Shown: positions 53,171 to 61,153 of the stretch, one piece after another
How the letters are laid out: each line of letters opens with the position of its first letter
Numbering within the stretch: the stretch's first letter is position 1
Source of the DNA: Streptomyces griseoruber
Lineage (GTDB): Bacteria; Actinomycetota; Actinomycetes; Streptomycetales; Streptomycetaceae
NCBI RefSeq assembly: GCF_001514205.1
Contig: NZ_KQ948764.1
Coordinates: 443,882 to 507,881, forward strand
DNA: 64,000 nucleotides
Direction: 5' to 3'
Notes under the pieces: model-generated
Databases searched by the model: none
The model's input: only the letters and a program-made list of their open reading frames with translations
What the model was told of the DNA's origin: nothing
Made by a program: the position numbers and the translations under genes

Positions 53171-53383
53171 CTAGGCCTCGTTCGCGTGCAGGCTCATGGG
53201 GCCGTAGATCTCGGTGGAGTCCTCGAAGAGCCGCACCTGGTCCGCGCCGCCTTCGAGGAGGGCCTTCCACTGTTCCCCGATCCAGGACTCGGCGTCCCCC
53301 TGGGTGGTGAACTCCTCCGGCTCCACCGCAGGCTGGACCTCCGTCCCGTCGGCCTTCTCGAACCGCCACGTCCATGCCGCCAT
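53171..53383 (-). CDS. small conserved hypothetical protein
   Basis: A 70-residue protein opening MAAWTWRFEKADGTEV, followed by EPEEFTTQGDAESWIGEQWKA and a strand VRLFEDSTEIYGPMSL. This pattern is common in Streptomyces as a small uncharacterised soluble protein. GGGAGG lies 5 nt before the ATG at 53383, so it is a real gene. It is convergent with the protease gene and divergent from the cobU-type gene, with a strong hairpin in the divergent gap. Confidence 0.8.
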   Translation of the reverse strand: MAAWTWRFEKADGTEVQPAVEPEEFTTQGDAESWIGEQWKALLEGGADQVRLFEDSTEIYGPMSLHANEA

Positions 53384-53414
53384 GTACGCCTCCCTGATAT
53401 GACCACGTGCAGAG

Positions 53415-53442
53415 CAGGAGCCGGATCTTGGTCCGGCTCCTG
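53415..53442. promoter_or_regulatory. perfect 11-bp inverted repeat in a divergent promoter region
   Basis: CAGGAGCCGGA and TCCGGCTCCTG pair exactly around TCTTGG. The hairpin lies between the divergent starts at 53383 and 53498, not at a gene end, so it is more likely an operator or leader hairpin than a terminator. Confidence 0.5.
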
Positions 53443-53497
53443 CCGAGCAGCCTAGTCGGATGCGCAAGACCAGGTCAGAGACGCGAAAATACGCTGT

Positions 53498-54706
53498 GTG
53501 GAAGTGACTCTGCTCGGAACCGGTGCCCCCGCGGGACTGCCCCGCCCCGACTGCCCCTGCGCGGCGTGCGCGACATCGCTGGGCCCGCACGCGCGGGCGG
53601 CGACCGCGTTGCTCGTGGACGGGGCGCTGCTGCTCGATCTCACGCCGGGTGCGGCCTTCGCGGCGGCCCGGGTGGGGCATTCGCTGGGCGGTGTACGGCA
53701 GGTGCTGCTGTCGCATCCGCACGACGGGCCGCCGGTGGAGGTGCCGGCCGGGCTGCCGCAGCCGGGGCGGGTGCCGGACGGGCGGGAGCTGGCGCTGCTG
53801 ACGGGGCATCGGGTGCGGGCGGTGGCGATGGACGCGCCCGGCACCGGCTACGCGCTGACCGGTCCGGACGGGCAGCGGCTGCTGTATCTGCCGCCGGGGG
53901 GTGCGCCGGCCGGTCTGGAGGAGGGGGCGGAGCCCGCCGAACGGTACGACCTGGTCCTCGCCGATCTCGTGGGGCGGCCGGACGCGCTGGCGAAGCTGCG
54001 GGCGGTGGGCGCGGTCGGGCCGACGACGGACGTCATCGCCGTACATCTGGACCATGACGTGCCGCCGGGCGCGGAGTTGACGCGACGGCTGGCGGCGGCC
54101 GGGGCGCGGGCGGTGCCGGACGGGACGACGCTGGTGGCGGGGGTGTACGAGGACGTGCCGGACGTGCCGCGGCGGACGCTGGTGCTGGGCGGGGCGCGGT
54201 CGGGGAAGTCGGTGGAGGCGGAGCGGCGGCTGGAGTCGTTCCCCGATGTGCTCTACGTCGCGACCGGGGGGACGCGGGGCGGGGACACCGAGTGGGCGGC
54301 GCGGGTGGCGACGCATCGGGAGCGGCGGCCGGGGTCGTGGCGGACGGCGGAGACGTGCGATCTGGTGCCGTTGCTGACGGAGGAGGGGGCGCCGGTGCTG
54401 ATCGACTGTCTGTCGCTGTGGCTGACGGATGCCATGGACTCGGTGGGGGCGTGGGACGACGCGGTGTGGGCGGACGGCGGTGAGCGGGCCCTGCGGGGGC
54501 GGGTCGCGGAGTTGGCGGGGGCGGTGCGGGGGGCTCGGCGGACGGTGGTGCTGGTGTCGAACGAGGTGGGGTCGGGGATCGTGCCGGCGACCGCGTCCGG
54601 GCGGCGGTACCGGGACGAACTGGGGCGGTTGAACGCGGCGGTGGCGGCCGAGTGCGAGGAGGTGGTGCTGGTGGTGGCGGGACAGGCGGTGGTGCTGCGG
54701 GGGTGA
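53498..54706 (+). CDS. cobU: adenosylcobinamide kinase/guanylyltransferase with N-terminal metallo-beta-lactamase-like domain
   Basis: A 402-residue fusion. Residues 1 to about 222 resemble the metallo-beta-lactamase fold (VEVTLLGTGAPAG opening, SHPHDGPP at 72-79), but the metal motif is degenerate: HxHxDH is reduced. Residues about 226-402 are CobU: the P-loop GGARSGKS (231-238), VLIDCLSLWLTD and VSNEVGSGIVP, which phosphorylate adenosylcobinamide and add GMP in nucleotide-loop assembly. GTG at 53498. cobT and cobS follow within 7 kb on the same strand. The role of the N-domain is unknown. Confidence 0.88.
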   Translation: MEVTLLGTGAPAGLPRPDCPCAACATSLGPHARAATALLVDGALLLDLTPGAAFAAARVGHSLGGVRQVLLSHPHDGPPVEVPAGLPQPGRVPDGRELALLTGHRVRAVAMDAPGTGYALTGPDGQRLLYLPPGGAPAGLEEGAEPAERYDLVLADLVGRPDALAKLRAVGAVGPTTDVIAVHLDHDVPPGAELTRRLAAAGARAVPDGTTLVAGVYEDVPDVPRRTLVLGGARSGKSVEAERRLESFPDVLYVATGGTRGGDTEWAARVATHRERRPGSWRTAETCDLVPLLTEEGAPVLIDCLSLWLTDAMDSVGAWDDAVWADGGERALRGRVAELAGAVRGARRTVVLVSNEVGSGIVPATASGRRYRDELGRLNAAVAAECEEVVLVVAGQAVVLRG

Positions 54707-54844
54707 GCGGCGCGGATGGGTGAGGCTGGGCGGGGGTGGGTCTCGCTTGCCCTCGCCGGCGGGGTGCCGCTGCCTCCACCCGTGCCGCCCCGGCGGCACG
54801 ACTGCCCGCAGCCGCGGCGGCTTTCGACGACGGCCCGTGGTCGG

Positions 54845-55753
54845 TCACTCGGCCTTCCGCGCGATCACCCGGTACGCGTTGGAGAAACGGGTGCGGCGCA
54901 GGGCCGGGGCCAGGGCGTGGTCCAGGAGGGCGGCGACGACGGTCACGGGTCCCGCGGCCCGGTGCAGGCGGGTGCGGTTCAGGTAGAGAGAGGCCGCCGT
55001 CGAGAGGTCGTGCGGGGTGTGCGGGGTCCTGCGGTCGGTGACGACGATCTCGCAGCCCCGGGACTCGAGTTCCGGCAGCAGGTTGGCCAGGGGGATCAGG
55101 TGGAGGTGGCGGGGCTGGTCGTGGGGGTGCCACCACTTGCCGAGGACGGTCGCGGACGCGCTGGCGGGGTCCGGGAGTTCGAGGAGGAGGTGGCCGCCGG
55201 GGCGCAGGGCGGTGAGCGCGGCGGTGAGTTCCTCGCGGGGTTCCCGGGTGTGTTCCAGGTGGTGGAGCATGCTGACGACGTCGTAGCGCCCGCGCAGGCG
55301 GGAGAGGACGTCGGGGGCGGTGAGAGGGCCCAGGTGGGCCTCGTCCAGGCGGCCCGCCGCCCGGGCCCGCTGCACGCGCGGGGTCACGTCCACCCCGTCG
55401 AACGCCGTGTAGGCGAACAGCGCCTTGGCCGCCGAGGGGAAGTGCGCGTCCCCCGTGCCCACGTCCAGCCAGCTCTCCGGCTCCGGGAACGGCAGCATCG
55501 CGCGGGCCGTCGCCCGCAGGTGCCGAGGGCTGTGGCGCCGGTCGCGCGGGCCGTCGTAGAGCGTCAGTCCCTCGGGGGTCAGGCGCGGGTTCTGGAAGGC
55601 GTGGGCGCAGTCCCGGCACTCGTCGACGACGAAGGTGCCCGGTCTGCGGTGGCGCAGGTCCGGGGAGCGCAGTCGGGTGCGCAGGCGTTTCGAGCCGCAC
55701 CACGGGCAGTCGTCGCGGCGCGGATCGTGGATGGGCCTGGGCCGGGAGGGCAT
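54845..55753 (-). CDS. class I SAM-dependent methyltransferase with N-terminal zinc ribbon
   Basis: A 302-residue protein. An N-terminal zinc ribbon (CPWCGS near 16-19 and CRDCAH near 46-49) precedes a methyltransferase domain with motif I SWLDVGTGDAHFP, VVSMLHHLEHT, and LRPGGHLLLELPDP. HDQPRHLHL further on is typical of SAM methyltransferases that act with a glycan or lipid context (Methyltransf_23 type). ATG at 55753. It is convergent with cobU and divergent from cobT; no functional tie to cobalamin is evident. Confidence 0.83.
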   Translation of the reverse strand: MPSRPRPIHDPRRDDCPWCGSKRLRTRLRSPDLRHRRPGTFVVDECRDCAHAFQNPRLTPEGLTLYDGPRDRRHSPRHLRATARAMLPFPEPESWLDVGTGDAHFPSAAKALFAYTAFDGVDVTPRVQRARAAGRLDEAHLGPLTAPDVLSRLRGRYDVVSMLHHLEHTREPREELTAALTALRPGGHLLLELPDPASASATVLGKWWHPHDQPRHLHLIPLANLLPELESRGCEIVVTDRRTPHTPHDLSTAASLYLNRTRLHRAAGPVTVVAALLDHALAPALRRTRFSNAYRVIARKAE

Positions 55754-55893
55754 GAGCGGCTCCGGGGGAAGGGCAGACGCGAGCGCTACGACATTCCGCA
55801 GCAAAACGGAACGTATGGGATACCGATCTTGGGTGCAAAGACGTCGCGCCCCTGGGGTGCCCCTGTGCCGCCGAACCGGTCGCCCGGTGCCGG

Positions 55894-55899
55894 TACTGT
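55894..55899 (+). promoter_or_regulatory. -10 element of an apparently leaderless promoter for cobT
   Basis: TACTGT lies 7 nt before the cobT ATG at 55907, with TCGGCGA in between and no Shine-Dalgarno sequence, as at several other genes in the window. Confidence 0.5.
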
Positions 55900-55906
55900 T
55901 CGGCGA

Positions 55907-56995
55907 ATGAGCTCGCTTAATCTCGACGACTTCACCGATCTGATCGAGCGCCCCGACGGCGGCGTGCGCCGCGACGCGGAGGCCCGCCGGGAACGCCAGA
56001 TCGTGCCGCCCGGATCGCTGGGGCGCCTGGACGACCTCGGTGAGTGGCTGGCGGCGGCGCAGGGTTCGGTGCCCGTGCGGCCGGTCGTACGGCCGCGGGT
56101 GGTGCTGTTCGCCGGCGACCACGGCGTCGCCGAGCTCGAGGTCTCGACCCGGCCGGCCGGCACCGCCGCGGAGCTGGTGCGGGAGATCCTGGAGGGCGGC
56201 CGCCCGGTCTCGGTGCTCGCCCGGCGCCTCGACGTGCCCGTGCGGGTCGTGGACATGGCGCTGGACTGCGAGCCGGACGCGTTCCCGGAGGACGTCGTGC
56301 GGCACCGGGTGCGGCGCGGCAGCGGCCGGATCGACATCGAGGACGCCCTGACGGTCGAGGAGGCCGAGGCGGCCTTCCGGGCCGGTGTGGCGGTCGCGGA
56401 CGAGGAGGCCGACTCCGGTACGGACCTGGTCGTCCTCGGCGATGTGAGCGTGGGCGGGACCACGGCGGCCGGGGTGCTGGTCGCCGCGCTGTGCGGGACC
56501 GACGCCTCCGTGGTGACCGGACGGGGCGGCGAGGGCATCGACGACCTGGCGTGGATGCGCAAGTGCGCGGCCATCCGGGACGCGCTGCGGCGGGCGCGGC
56601 CGGTGCTCGGGGAGCAGTTGCAGCTGCTGGCGACGGTGGGCGGGGCCGACCTCGCCGCGATGACGGGCTTTCTGCTCCAGTGCGCCGTGCGGAAGTTGCC
56701 GGTCGTGCTGGACGGGGTCGTGGCGGCCGCGTGCGCGCTCGTGGGGCAGCGGATCGCGTTCCGGGCGCCGGACTGGTGGCTGGCGGCGAACAAGAGCGGT
56801 GAGCCGGGGCAGGCGAAGGCGCTGGACCGGATGGCGCTGGAGCCGCTGCTCGACCAGGGCGTGAAGGTCGGGGAGGGCGCGGGGGCGCTGCTGGCGCTGC
56901 CGCTGGTGCAGGCGGCCGCCGTGCTGGCGGCGGAGCTGCCCGAGAAGCCCGCATCCTCCGAGGAGGGCCAGGACAAGGAGAAAGAAGAGGACTGA
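55907..56995 (+). CDS. cobT: nicotinate-nucleotide-dimethylbenzimidazole phosphoribosyltransferase
   Basis: A 362-residue CobT, which makes alpha-ribazole phosphate for the lower ligand of cobalamin. VPPGSLGRLDDLG (33-45) is the family opening, FAGDHGV near 68-74 binds the base, SVGGTTAAG near 181-189 the phosphate, and Glu323 in VGEGAGALLALP is the catalytic base. The hydrophilic tail after 345 is extra. The ATG appears leaderless (TACTGT 7 nt upstream). It works with CobU and CobS encoded nearby, though each has its own promoter region. Confidence 0.95.
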   Translation: MSSLNLDDFTDLIERPDGGVRRDAEARRERQIVPPGSLGRLDDLGEWLAAAQGSVPVRPVVRPRVVLFAGDHGVAELEVSTRPAGTAAELVREILEGGRPVSVLARRLDVPVRVVDMALDCEPDAFPEDVVRHRVRRGSGRIDIEDALTVEEAEAAFRAGVAVADEEADSGTDLVVLGDVSVGGTTAAGVLVAALCGTDASVVTGRGGEGIDDLAWMRKCAAIRDALRRARPVLGEQLQLLATVGGADLAAMTGFLLQCAVRKLPVVLDGVVAAACALVGQRIAFRAPDWWLAANKSGEPGQAKALDRMALEPLLDQGVKVGEGAGALLALPLVQAAAVLAAELPEKPASSEEGQDKEKEED

Positions 56996-57055
56996 AAGGG
57001 ACAGGCGGCAACAAAAGAGCGGTTTCCCGGAAGTGCACCCATATGATCACCGCTC

Positions 57056-58768
57056 ATGGGAAACGCCCGGGTCGCCGCCGTCTTCGCCGTCTGGTATCTG
57101 CGTGCCGTCGCCTTCGTCAACTTCCTCAGCGCGGTGTGGGTTTCCCTGGGGCAGGACGTACGGCGGCACAACCAGGAGGACCTGTTCACGCCGTATCTGC
57201 TGACCGCCGGCTTCGCCTCCGGTGTGTTCACGGCGTTCCTGGCGATCACCATGCGGCGCCGCAAGCGCGCCGCGTGGATCCTCAACCTCGGGCTCGGCGG
57301 GGCGTTCCTCGCGCTGCTCGCCTTCGCCATGGTGTTCCCGGAGATCCGGCGCCACCCGCAGAACTGGGTGTCGCTGACCCTGACCGCCGCCTTCGTGGGC
57401 ACGCTGGTGCTCGGGCGGCGGGAGTTCTACGCCAAGGGTGACCGGGCCAACCCCAAGCTCGCCGCGACCGTCGGCGCCGGCGGGCTGCTCGTGTCGTCGC
57501 TGCTCGCGGCCCTGCTGGTGACGGCGACCAACCAGGCCCACGGGCACTCCACGTTCGCCGAGCGCTGGCGGTACGGGGCGCTCCGGCTGGTCTCGATCAC
57601 CGACTTCCGCTCCCCCGGCATCGCCCCGCCGAACTGGGTCGACGTCACCGTCAACATGCTGAGCACGGCCCTCGTCCTCGCGGTCCTGTACGCGGCCTTC
57701 CGCTCCCGGCGGGCCGTGGACCCGCTCACCGAGGACGACGAGAAGCGGCTGCGGGAGCTGCTCGACCGGCACGGCGAGCGGGACTCGCTCGGGTACTTCG
57801 CGCTGCGCCGGGAGAAGAGCGTGCGCTGGTCGCCGACCGGGAAGGCGGCCGTCGCCTACCGGGTGGTCGGCGGGGTGTCCCTGGCCTCGGGGGATCCGCT
57901 CGGGGACCCGGAGGCCTGGCCGGGGGCGATCGAGCCGTGGCTCGCCGAGGCGCGGGCGCACGGGTGGATCCCGGCGGTGATGGGGGCGGGCGAGGAGGCC
58001 GGGACGGTGTACGCCCGGCACGGGCTGGACGCCCTCGAACTCGGCGACGAGGCGATCGTCGAGGTCGCCGACTTCACGCTGGAGGGCCGGGCCATGCGGA
58101 CGGTCCGGCAGGCGTACAACCGGGTCCACCGGGCCGGGTACACGGTGCGGGTACGGCGCCACGAGGACATCCCGGCCGACGAGCTGGCGTACCTCCTGCG
58201 CCGCGCCGACGACTGGCGGGACGGGGCCACCGAGCGCGGGTTCAGCATGGCGCTCGGGCGGCTCGGGGACCCGGAGGACGGCCGCTGCGTGATGCTGGAG
58301 TGCAGGGACGCGCACGGCGACCTCCGCGCCCTGCTCTCCTTCGTGCCCTGGGGCCCGCAGGGGCTCTCCCTCGACCTGATGCGGCGCGACCGGGACTCCG
58401 ACAACGGCCTCATGGAGTTCATGGTGATCGAACTCCTCCGGCGCGCCCGGGAGATCCGGGTCACCCAGGTCTCGCTCAACTTCGCCATGTTCCGCTCGGT
58501 CTTCGCCCGGGGCGCGCGTCTTGGCGCCGGGCCGGTGCTGAGGCTGTGGCGCTCCCTGCTGAGCTTCTTCTCCCGCTGGTGGCAGATCGAGTCCCTGTAC
58601 CGCGCCAACGCCAAGTACCGGCCCATCTGGGAGCCCAGGTTCCTCCTCTTCGAGAAGAGCGCGGACCTGCCCCGCATCGCCCTGGCGTCGGCGCGGGCCG
58701 AGGGATTCCTGGAAGCTCCGGGGCTGCCGAAGTGGCTGCATCGCAGGCATCTGGAGACGCATCGATGA
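57056..58768 (+). CDS. MprF-like membrane protein with phosphatidylglycerol lysyltransferase (DUF2156) domain
   Basis: A 570-residue protein: about six membrane helices in the first 235 residues, then a C-terminal DUF2156 domain (about 260-560) of the GNAT fold, with YFALRREKSVRWSPTGKAAVAYRV, GDPLGDPEAW and LNFAMFRSVF, the signature of aminoacyl-phospholipid synthases. It may transfer an aminoacyl group from tRNA to phosphatidylglycerol, altering surface charge and peptide resistance. It lacks the large flippase domain of full MprF. ATG at 57056, followed 13 nt later by the next membrane gene. Confidence 0.85.
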   Translation: MGNARVAAVFAVWYLRAVAFVNFLSAVWVSLGQDVRRHNQEDLFTPYLLTAGFASGVFTAFLAITMRRRKRAAWILNLGLGGAFLALLAFAMVFPEIRRHPQNWVSLTLTAAFVGTLVLGRREFYAKGDRANPKLAATVGAGGLLVSSLLAALLVTATNQAHGHSTFAERWRYGALRLVSITDFRSPGIAPPNWVDVTVNMLSTALVLAVLYAAFRSRRAVDPLTEDDEKRLRELLDRHGERDSLGYFALRREKSVRWSPTGKAAVAYRVVGGVSLASGDPLGDPEAWPGAIEPWLAEARAHGWIPAVMGAGEEAGTVYARHGLDALELGDEAIVEVADFTLEGRAMRTVRQAYNRVHRAGYTVRVRRHEDIPADELAYLLRRADDWRDGATERGFSMALGRLGDPEDGRCVMLECRDAHGDLRALLSFVPWGPQGLSLDLMRRDRDSDNGLMEFMVIELLRRAREIRVTQVSLNFAMFRSVFARGARLGAGPVLRLWRSLLSFFSRWWQIESLYRANAKYRPIWEPRFLLFEKSADLPRIALASARAEGFLEAPGLPKWLHRRHLETHR

Positions 58769-58781
58769 AGGGGACCCGTCG

Positions 58782-59486
58782 GTGAGGCTTCGGGTCGCCC
58801 GGTGGGCCCGCGCCGAGTGGGGACCGTTGTCCGCGGCCGTGCGCGGGCCCCTGGTGCGGCGGCGGTGGCGGGCGGTGGCGATGACGCTCGCGGCGGTGTG
58901 TCTGACGTCGGTCCTCCAACTCGTGCAGAACCGGTCCTGGGGCTACCGGCCGGTGCAGGACCTGGGCGCGGTCCGGGCCGCGGACCCCCTGTGGCTCGCC
59001 CTCCTGCGCACCCCGCTCTCCCTCTTCGTCCCCGCCCTCGACCTGCCGGTCTGGGGTGCGCTCGCCCAGCTCCTGCTGGTCTTCGGCCTCGCGGAGATCT
59101 GCCTGGGCCGCCGCCGCACCCTGGCCGTGGCCTACACCGCCACCCTCGCCGGCACGCTGTACGCCCGCGCCGGCATCGCCCTCGGCTGGCTTCCCGCCTC
59201 CGACGCCGTGGTGGTCGACACCGGCCCGTCGGCGGCGGTGGTGGGCCTGGCGGTGTACCTGGGCTGGCGCTGTCGGGCGTACGTCACGGCGGGTGCGGTG
59301 GTTCTGGCGATGGTCGTGGAGGTCCTTGTGAAGAACAACCTGGCCGGCAAAGAGCACTTGGCGGCGATAGCGGCGGTCGCCCTCCTGCGCGCGGCAAGGC
59401 GTCCGGCCTCGGGGACGCGGGGAACCGCGCGACCGGCCACAACACACCCGCAGCCGCCGGACTGCAGGCACACCCACCCCCGTTAG
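58782..59486 (+). CDS. rhomboid-like polytopic membrane protein, gene end within a repeat
   Basis: A 234-residue protein with about six hydrophobic segments and the general layout of rhomboid-like proteins (RSWGYRPVQDLGA opening), but no GxSG nucleophile and no catalytic His, so it is probably not a protease. It starts with GTG 13 nt after the DUF2156 gene, so the two are likely co-transcribed. The last 26 residues are encoded by the recurrent gene-end sequence (59411-59434) and its flank, which looks like an extension by read-through into the repeat. It overlaps the next, convergent gene by 4 nt. Confidence 0.75.
   Translation: MRLRVARWARAEWGPLSAAVRGPLVRRRWRAVAMTLAAVCLTSVLQLVQNRSWGYRPVQDLGAVRAADPLWLALLRTPLSLFVPALDLPVWGALAQLLLVFGLAEICLGRRRTLAVAYTATLAGTLYARAGIALGWLPASDAVVVDTGPSAAVVGLAVYLGWRCRAYVTAGAVVLAMVVEVLVKNNLAGKEHLAAIAAVALLRAARRPASGTRGTARPATTHPQPPDCRHTHPR
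59411..59434. repeat. recurrent gene-end sequence, copy D
   Basis: GGGGACGCGGGGAACCGCGC followed by GACC, the reverse orientation of copies A and C with one inserted base. It overlaps the 3' end of the gene at 58782-59486 and encodes part of its tail. Confidence 0.6.
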
Positions 59487-60241
59487 GCGCCCTTGCGCGA
59501 CAGCTCCGCATCCGTCTTCCCGCCGAGCCAGTCCCCCAGTACCCGCCCCGGCCCCACCCACCGCCGGTCATGCCGGTACGCCCGCAGCAGCGCCCGCGCC
59601 CGGGCCCGCGGCCGTCGCCGGTAGAACCGCCGCGCCCAGGGCGAACCGGGCCGGGCCAGCCGCACCAGGCCGACCAGCCCGACGAACGGGATGAACACGC
59701 TGAACACGGCCATCTTGATCTTGCCCTTGAACAGCACGGTCAGCGACAGCAGGACGTTCACGGCGACGGTCACCAGCACGGTCCCCCGGTCCTGAAGCTC
59801 GTCATCGCTCATGTCGTTGACCCCGAACGGCGCCGACCCCACCAGCAGCAGCCCCCCGAGCGCGGCCGTCAGCACCACCGCCTCCACGCTCTTGCGTCCC
59901 GCCTCCGTCCAGTACACGTCGTCGAGGTGCAGGATCAGCGCGAACTCGTCGAGGACGAGCCCCGCCCCGATGCCGAAGACCACCGCGAAGACCCCGGAGC
60001 CGAAGCCGCGCACCCCGCTCGCCACCGCGCCGAAGCCGCCCGCGACGATCAGGACGACCCCGGGGACGACATGGTGGATGTGCACCCCGCCGGAGCTGAC
60101 GTTGCCGAAGGGGCCTTTGCCCGCCCGGATCAGGCGGGTGATCATCCGGGTGATCAGGAAGGTCAGGACGAAGGCGGTCAGGGCGAGGAGCAGGGGGAGT
60201 TTCCCCGGCTCGACGATGTTGCGTTGCAGCCATTCGCCCAT
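59483..60241 (-). CDS. uncharacterised integral membrane protein with a HIHH motif
   Basis: A 252-residue protein with about six hydrophobic helices and a basic Arg-rich tail. A loop carries GGVHIHHVVPG near residue 50, followed by acidic residues within later helices (LVLDEFALILHLDDVYW), a constellation that could bind a metal at the membrane surface. I do not know a characterised homologue. ATG at 60241, 67 nt from divergent cobS. It is convergent with the rhomboid-like gene, overlapping by 4 nt. Confidence 0.78.
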   Translation of the reverse strand: MGEWLQRNIVEPGKLPLLLALTAFVLTFLITRMITRLIRAGKGPFGNVSSGGVHIHHVVPGVVLIVAGGFGAVASGVRGFGSGVFAVVFGIGAGLVLDEFALILHLDDVYWTEAGRKSVEAVVLTAALGGLLLVGSAPFGVNDMSDDELQDRGTVLVTVAVNVLLSLTVLFKGKIKMAVFSVFIPFVGLVGLVRLARPGSPWARRFYRRRPRARARALLRAYRHDRRWVGPGRVLGDWLGGKTDAELSRKGA

Positions 60242-60296
60242 GTCCCCAGTGTCGCGGGCGGCGGGGTGGGCTGCCTCGTGGGAACGGCGTCCGGGC

Positions 60297-60302
60297 TAGT
60301 CT
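60297..60302 (+). promoter_or_regulatory. -10 element of an apparently leaderless promoter for cobS
   Basis: TAGTCT lies 6 nt before the GTG at 60309 with GCCGCC between and no ribosome site. Confidence 0.5.
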
Positions 60303-60308
60303 GCCGCC

Positions 60309-61097
60309 GTGTCCATGACCCCGCCACCGCTGCACGGCCTCCGCTTCGCCTTCGGCACCCTCAGCGTGCTCCCGGTTCGGGTGAGCCGCTGGGACCGGGA
60401 GGCGGCGCGCGGCGGCATGCTGTGCGCGCCCGTGGTCGGGCTGGTCGTCGGGGTCGGCGCGGCGGGCCTCGGTCTGCTGCTGCTCCTCCTCGGCGCGGGC
60501 CCGCTGCTCGCCGCCGTCGGCTCCGCCGCCGTACCCGCCGTGCTCACGCGCGGTCTGCATCTCGACGGGCTCGCCGACACGGCGGACGGTCTGGGCAGCG
60601 GCAAGCCCGCCGAGGACGCGCTGCGGATCATGAAGCAGTCGGACATCGGGCCGTTCGGGGTGCTCACGCTGGTGTTCGTGCTGCTGGCGCAGGTGGCGGC
60701 GCTGGCGCGGCTGTACGACGACTCGTGGGCGCGGGGTGCGGTCGCGGCCGTCGTCTCGGCGGTGGCGGCCCGCCTCGCCCTCACCCTGGCGGCCCGGGCA
60801 GGTGTCCCACCGGCCCGGCCGGAGGGCCTCGGTGCGGCGGTGGCGGGCGTGGTCCCGGTAGCGGCCGCCCTCGCGCTGACAGCCGCCCTCACGGCCGCCG
60901 CGGCAGCCTGCGGCGCCCTGGCGAGCCCCGACGACGCCGCCCGCACCCCGCTCGCCCTGCTGGCCGCACTGGCCACCGCCGAACTCCTCCTGCGCCACTG
61001 CACCCGCCGCTTCGGCGGAGTGACGGGAGACGTGTTCGGCGGCGTGGCGGAAACAGCGGCGACGACGGCCCTGGTGGCCCTGACCCTGGGCGGCTAG
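60309..61097 (+). CDS. cobS: adenosylcobinamide-GDP ribazoletransferase (cobalamin synthase)
   Basis: A 262-residue integral membrane enzyme that joins adenosylcobinamide-GDP and alpha-ribazole (phosphate) in the last step of cobalamin synthesis. TRGLHLDGLADTADGLGSG (about 80-98) has the conserved acidic pair for Mg2+, KQSDIGPFG follows, and GGVTGDVFGGVAE is the C-terminal signature. GTG at 60309 appears leaderless. The TAG stop lies in the left CTAG of the inverted-repeat element at 61094, which seems to have inserted exactly at the stop. Confidence 0.95.
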   Translation: MSMTPPPLHGLRFAFGTLSVLPVRVSRWDREAARGGMLCAPVVGLVVGVGAAGLGLLLLLLGAGPLLAAVGSAAVPAVLTRGLHLDGLADTADGLGSGKPAEDALRIMKQSDIGPFGVLTLVFVLLAQVAALARLYDDSWARGAVAAVVSAVAARLALTLAARAGVPPARPEGLGAAVAGVVPVAAALALTAALTAAAAACGALASPDDAARTPLALLAALATAELLLRHCTRRFGGVTGDVFGGVAETAATTALVALTLGG

Positions 61098-61153
61098 TGC
61101 CGCGGCAGGCAATGTTTGCGCGACGGGGCGAACGTTGCCTGCCGCGGCACTAG
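61094..61153. mobile_element. CTAG-flanked miniature inverted-repeat element, 60-bp copy
   Basis: Read on the minus strand, its first 35 bases are identical to the left end of the 169-bp element at 1785 and the remainder matches that element's right end with one mismatch, so it is an internally deleted relative in the opposite orientation. The terminal 23-bp repeats differ at one position. CTAG at each end serves as the stop codon of a neighbouring gene: cobS (61095-61097) and the GH114 lipoprotein (61150-61152). Confidence 0.75.

Noticed and set aside
52845..59500. Adenosylcobalamin riboswitch for the cob genes
   Set aside because: I found no B12-box-like sequence; the genes have short or no leaders.
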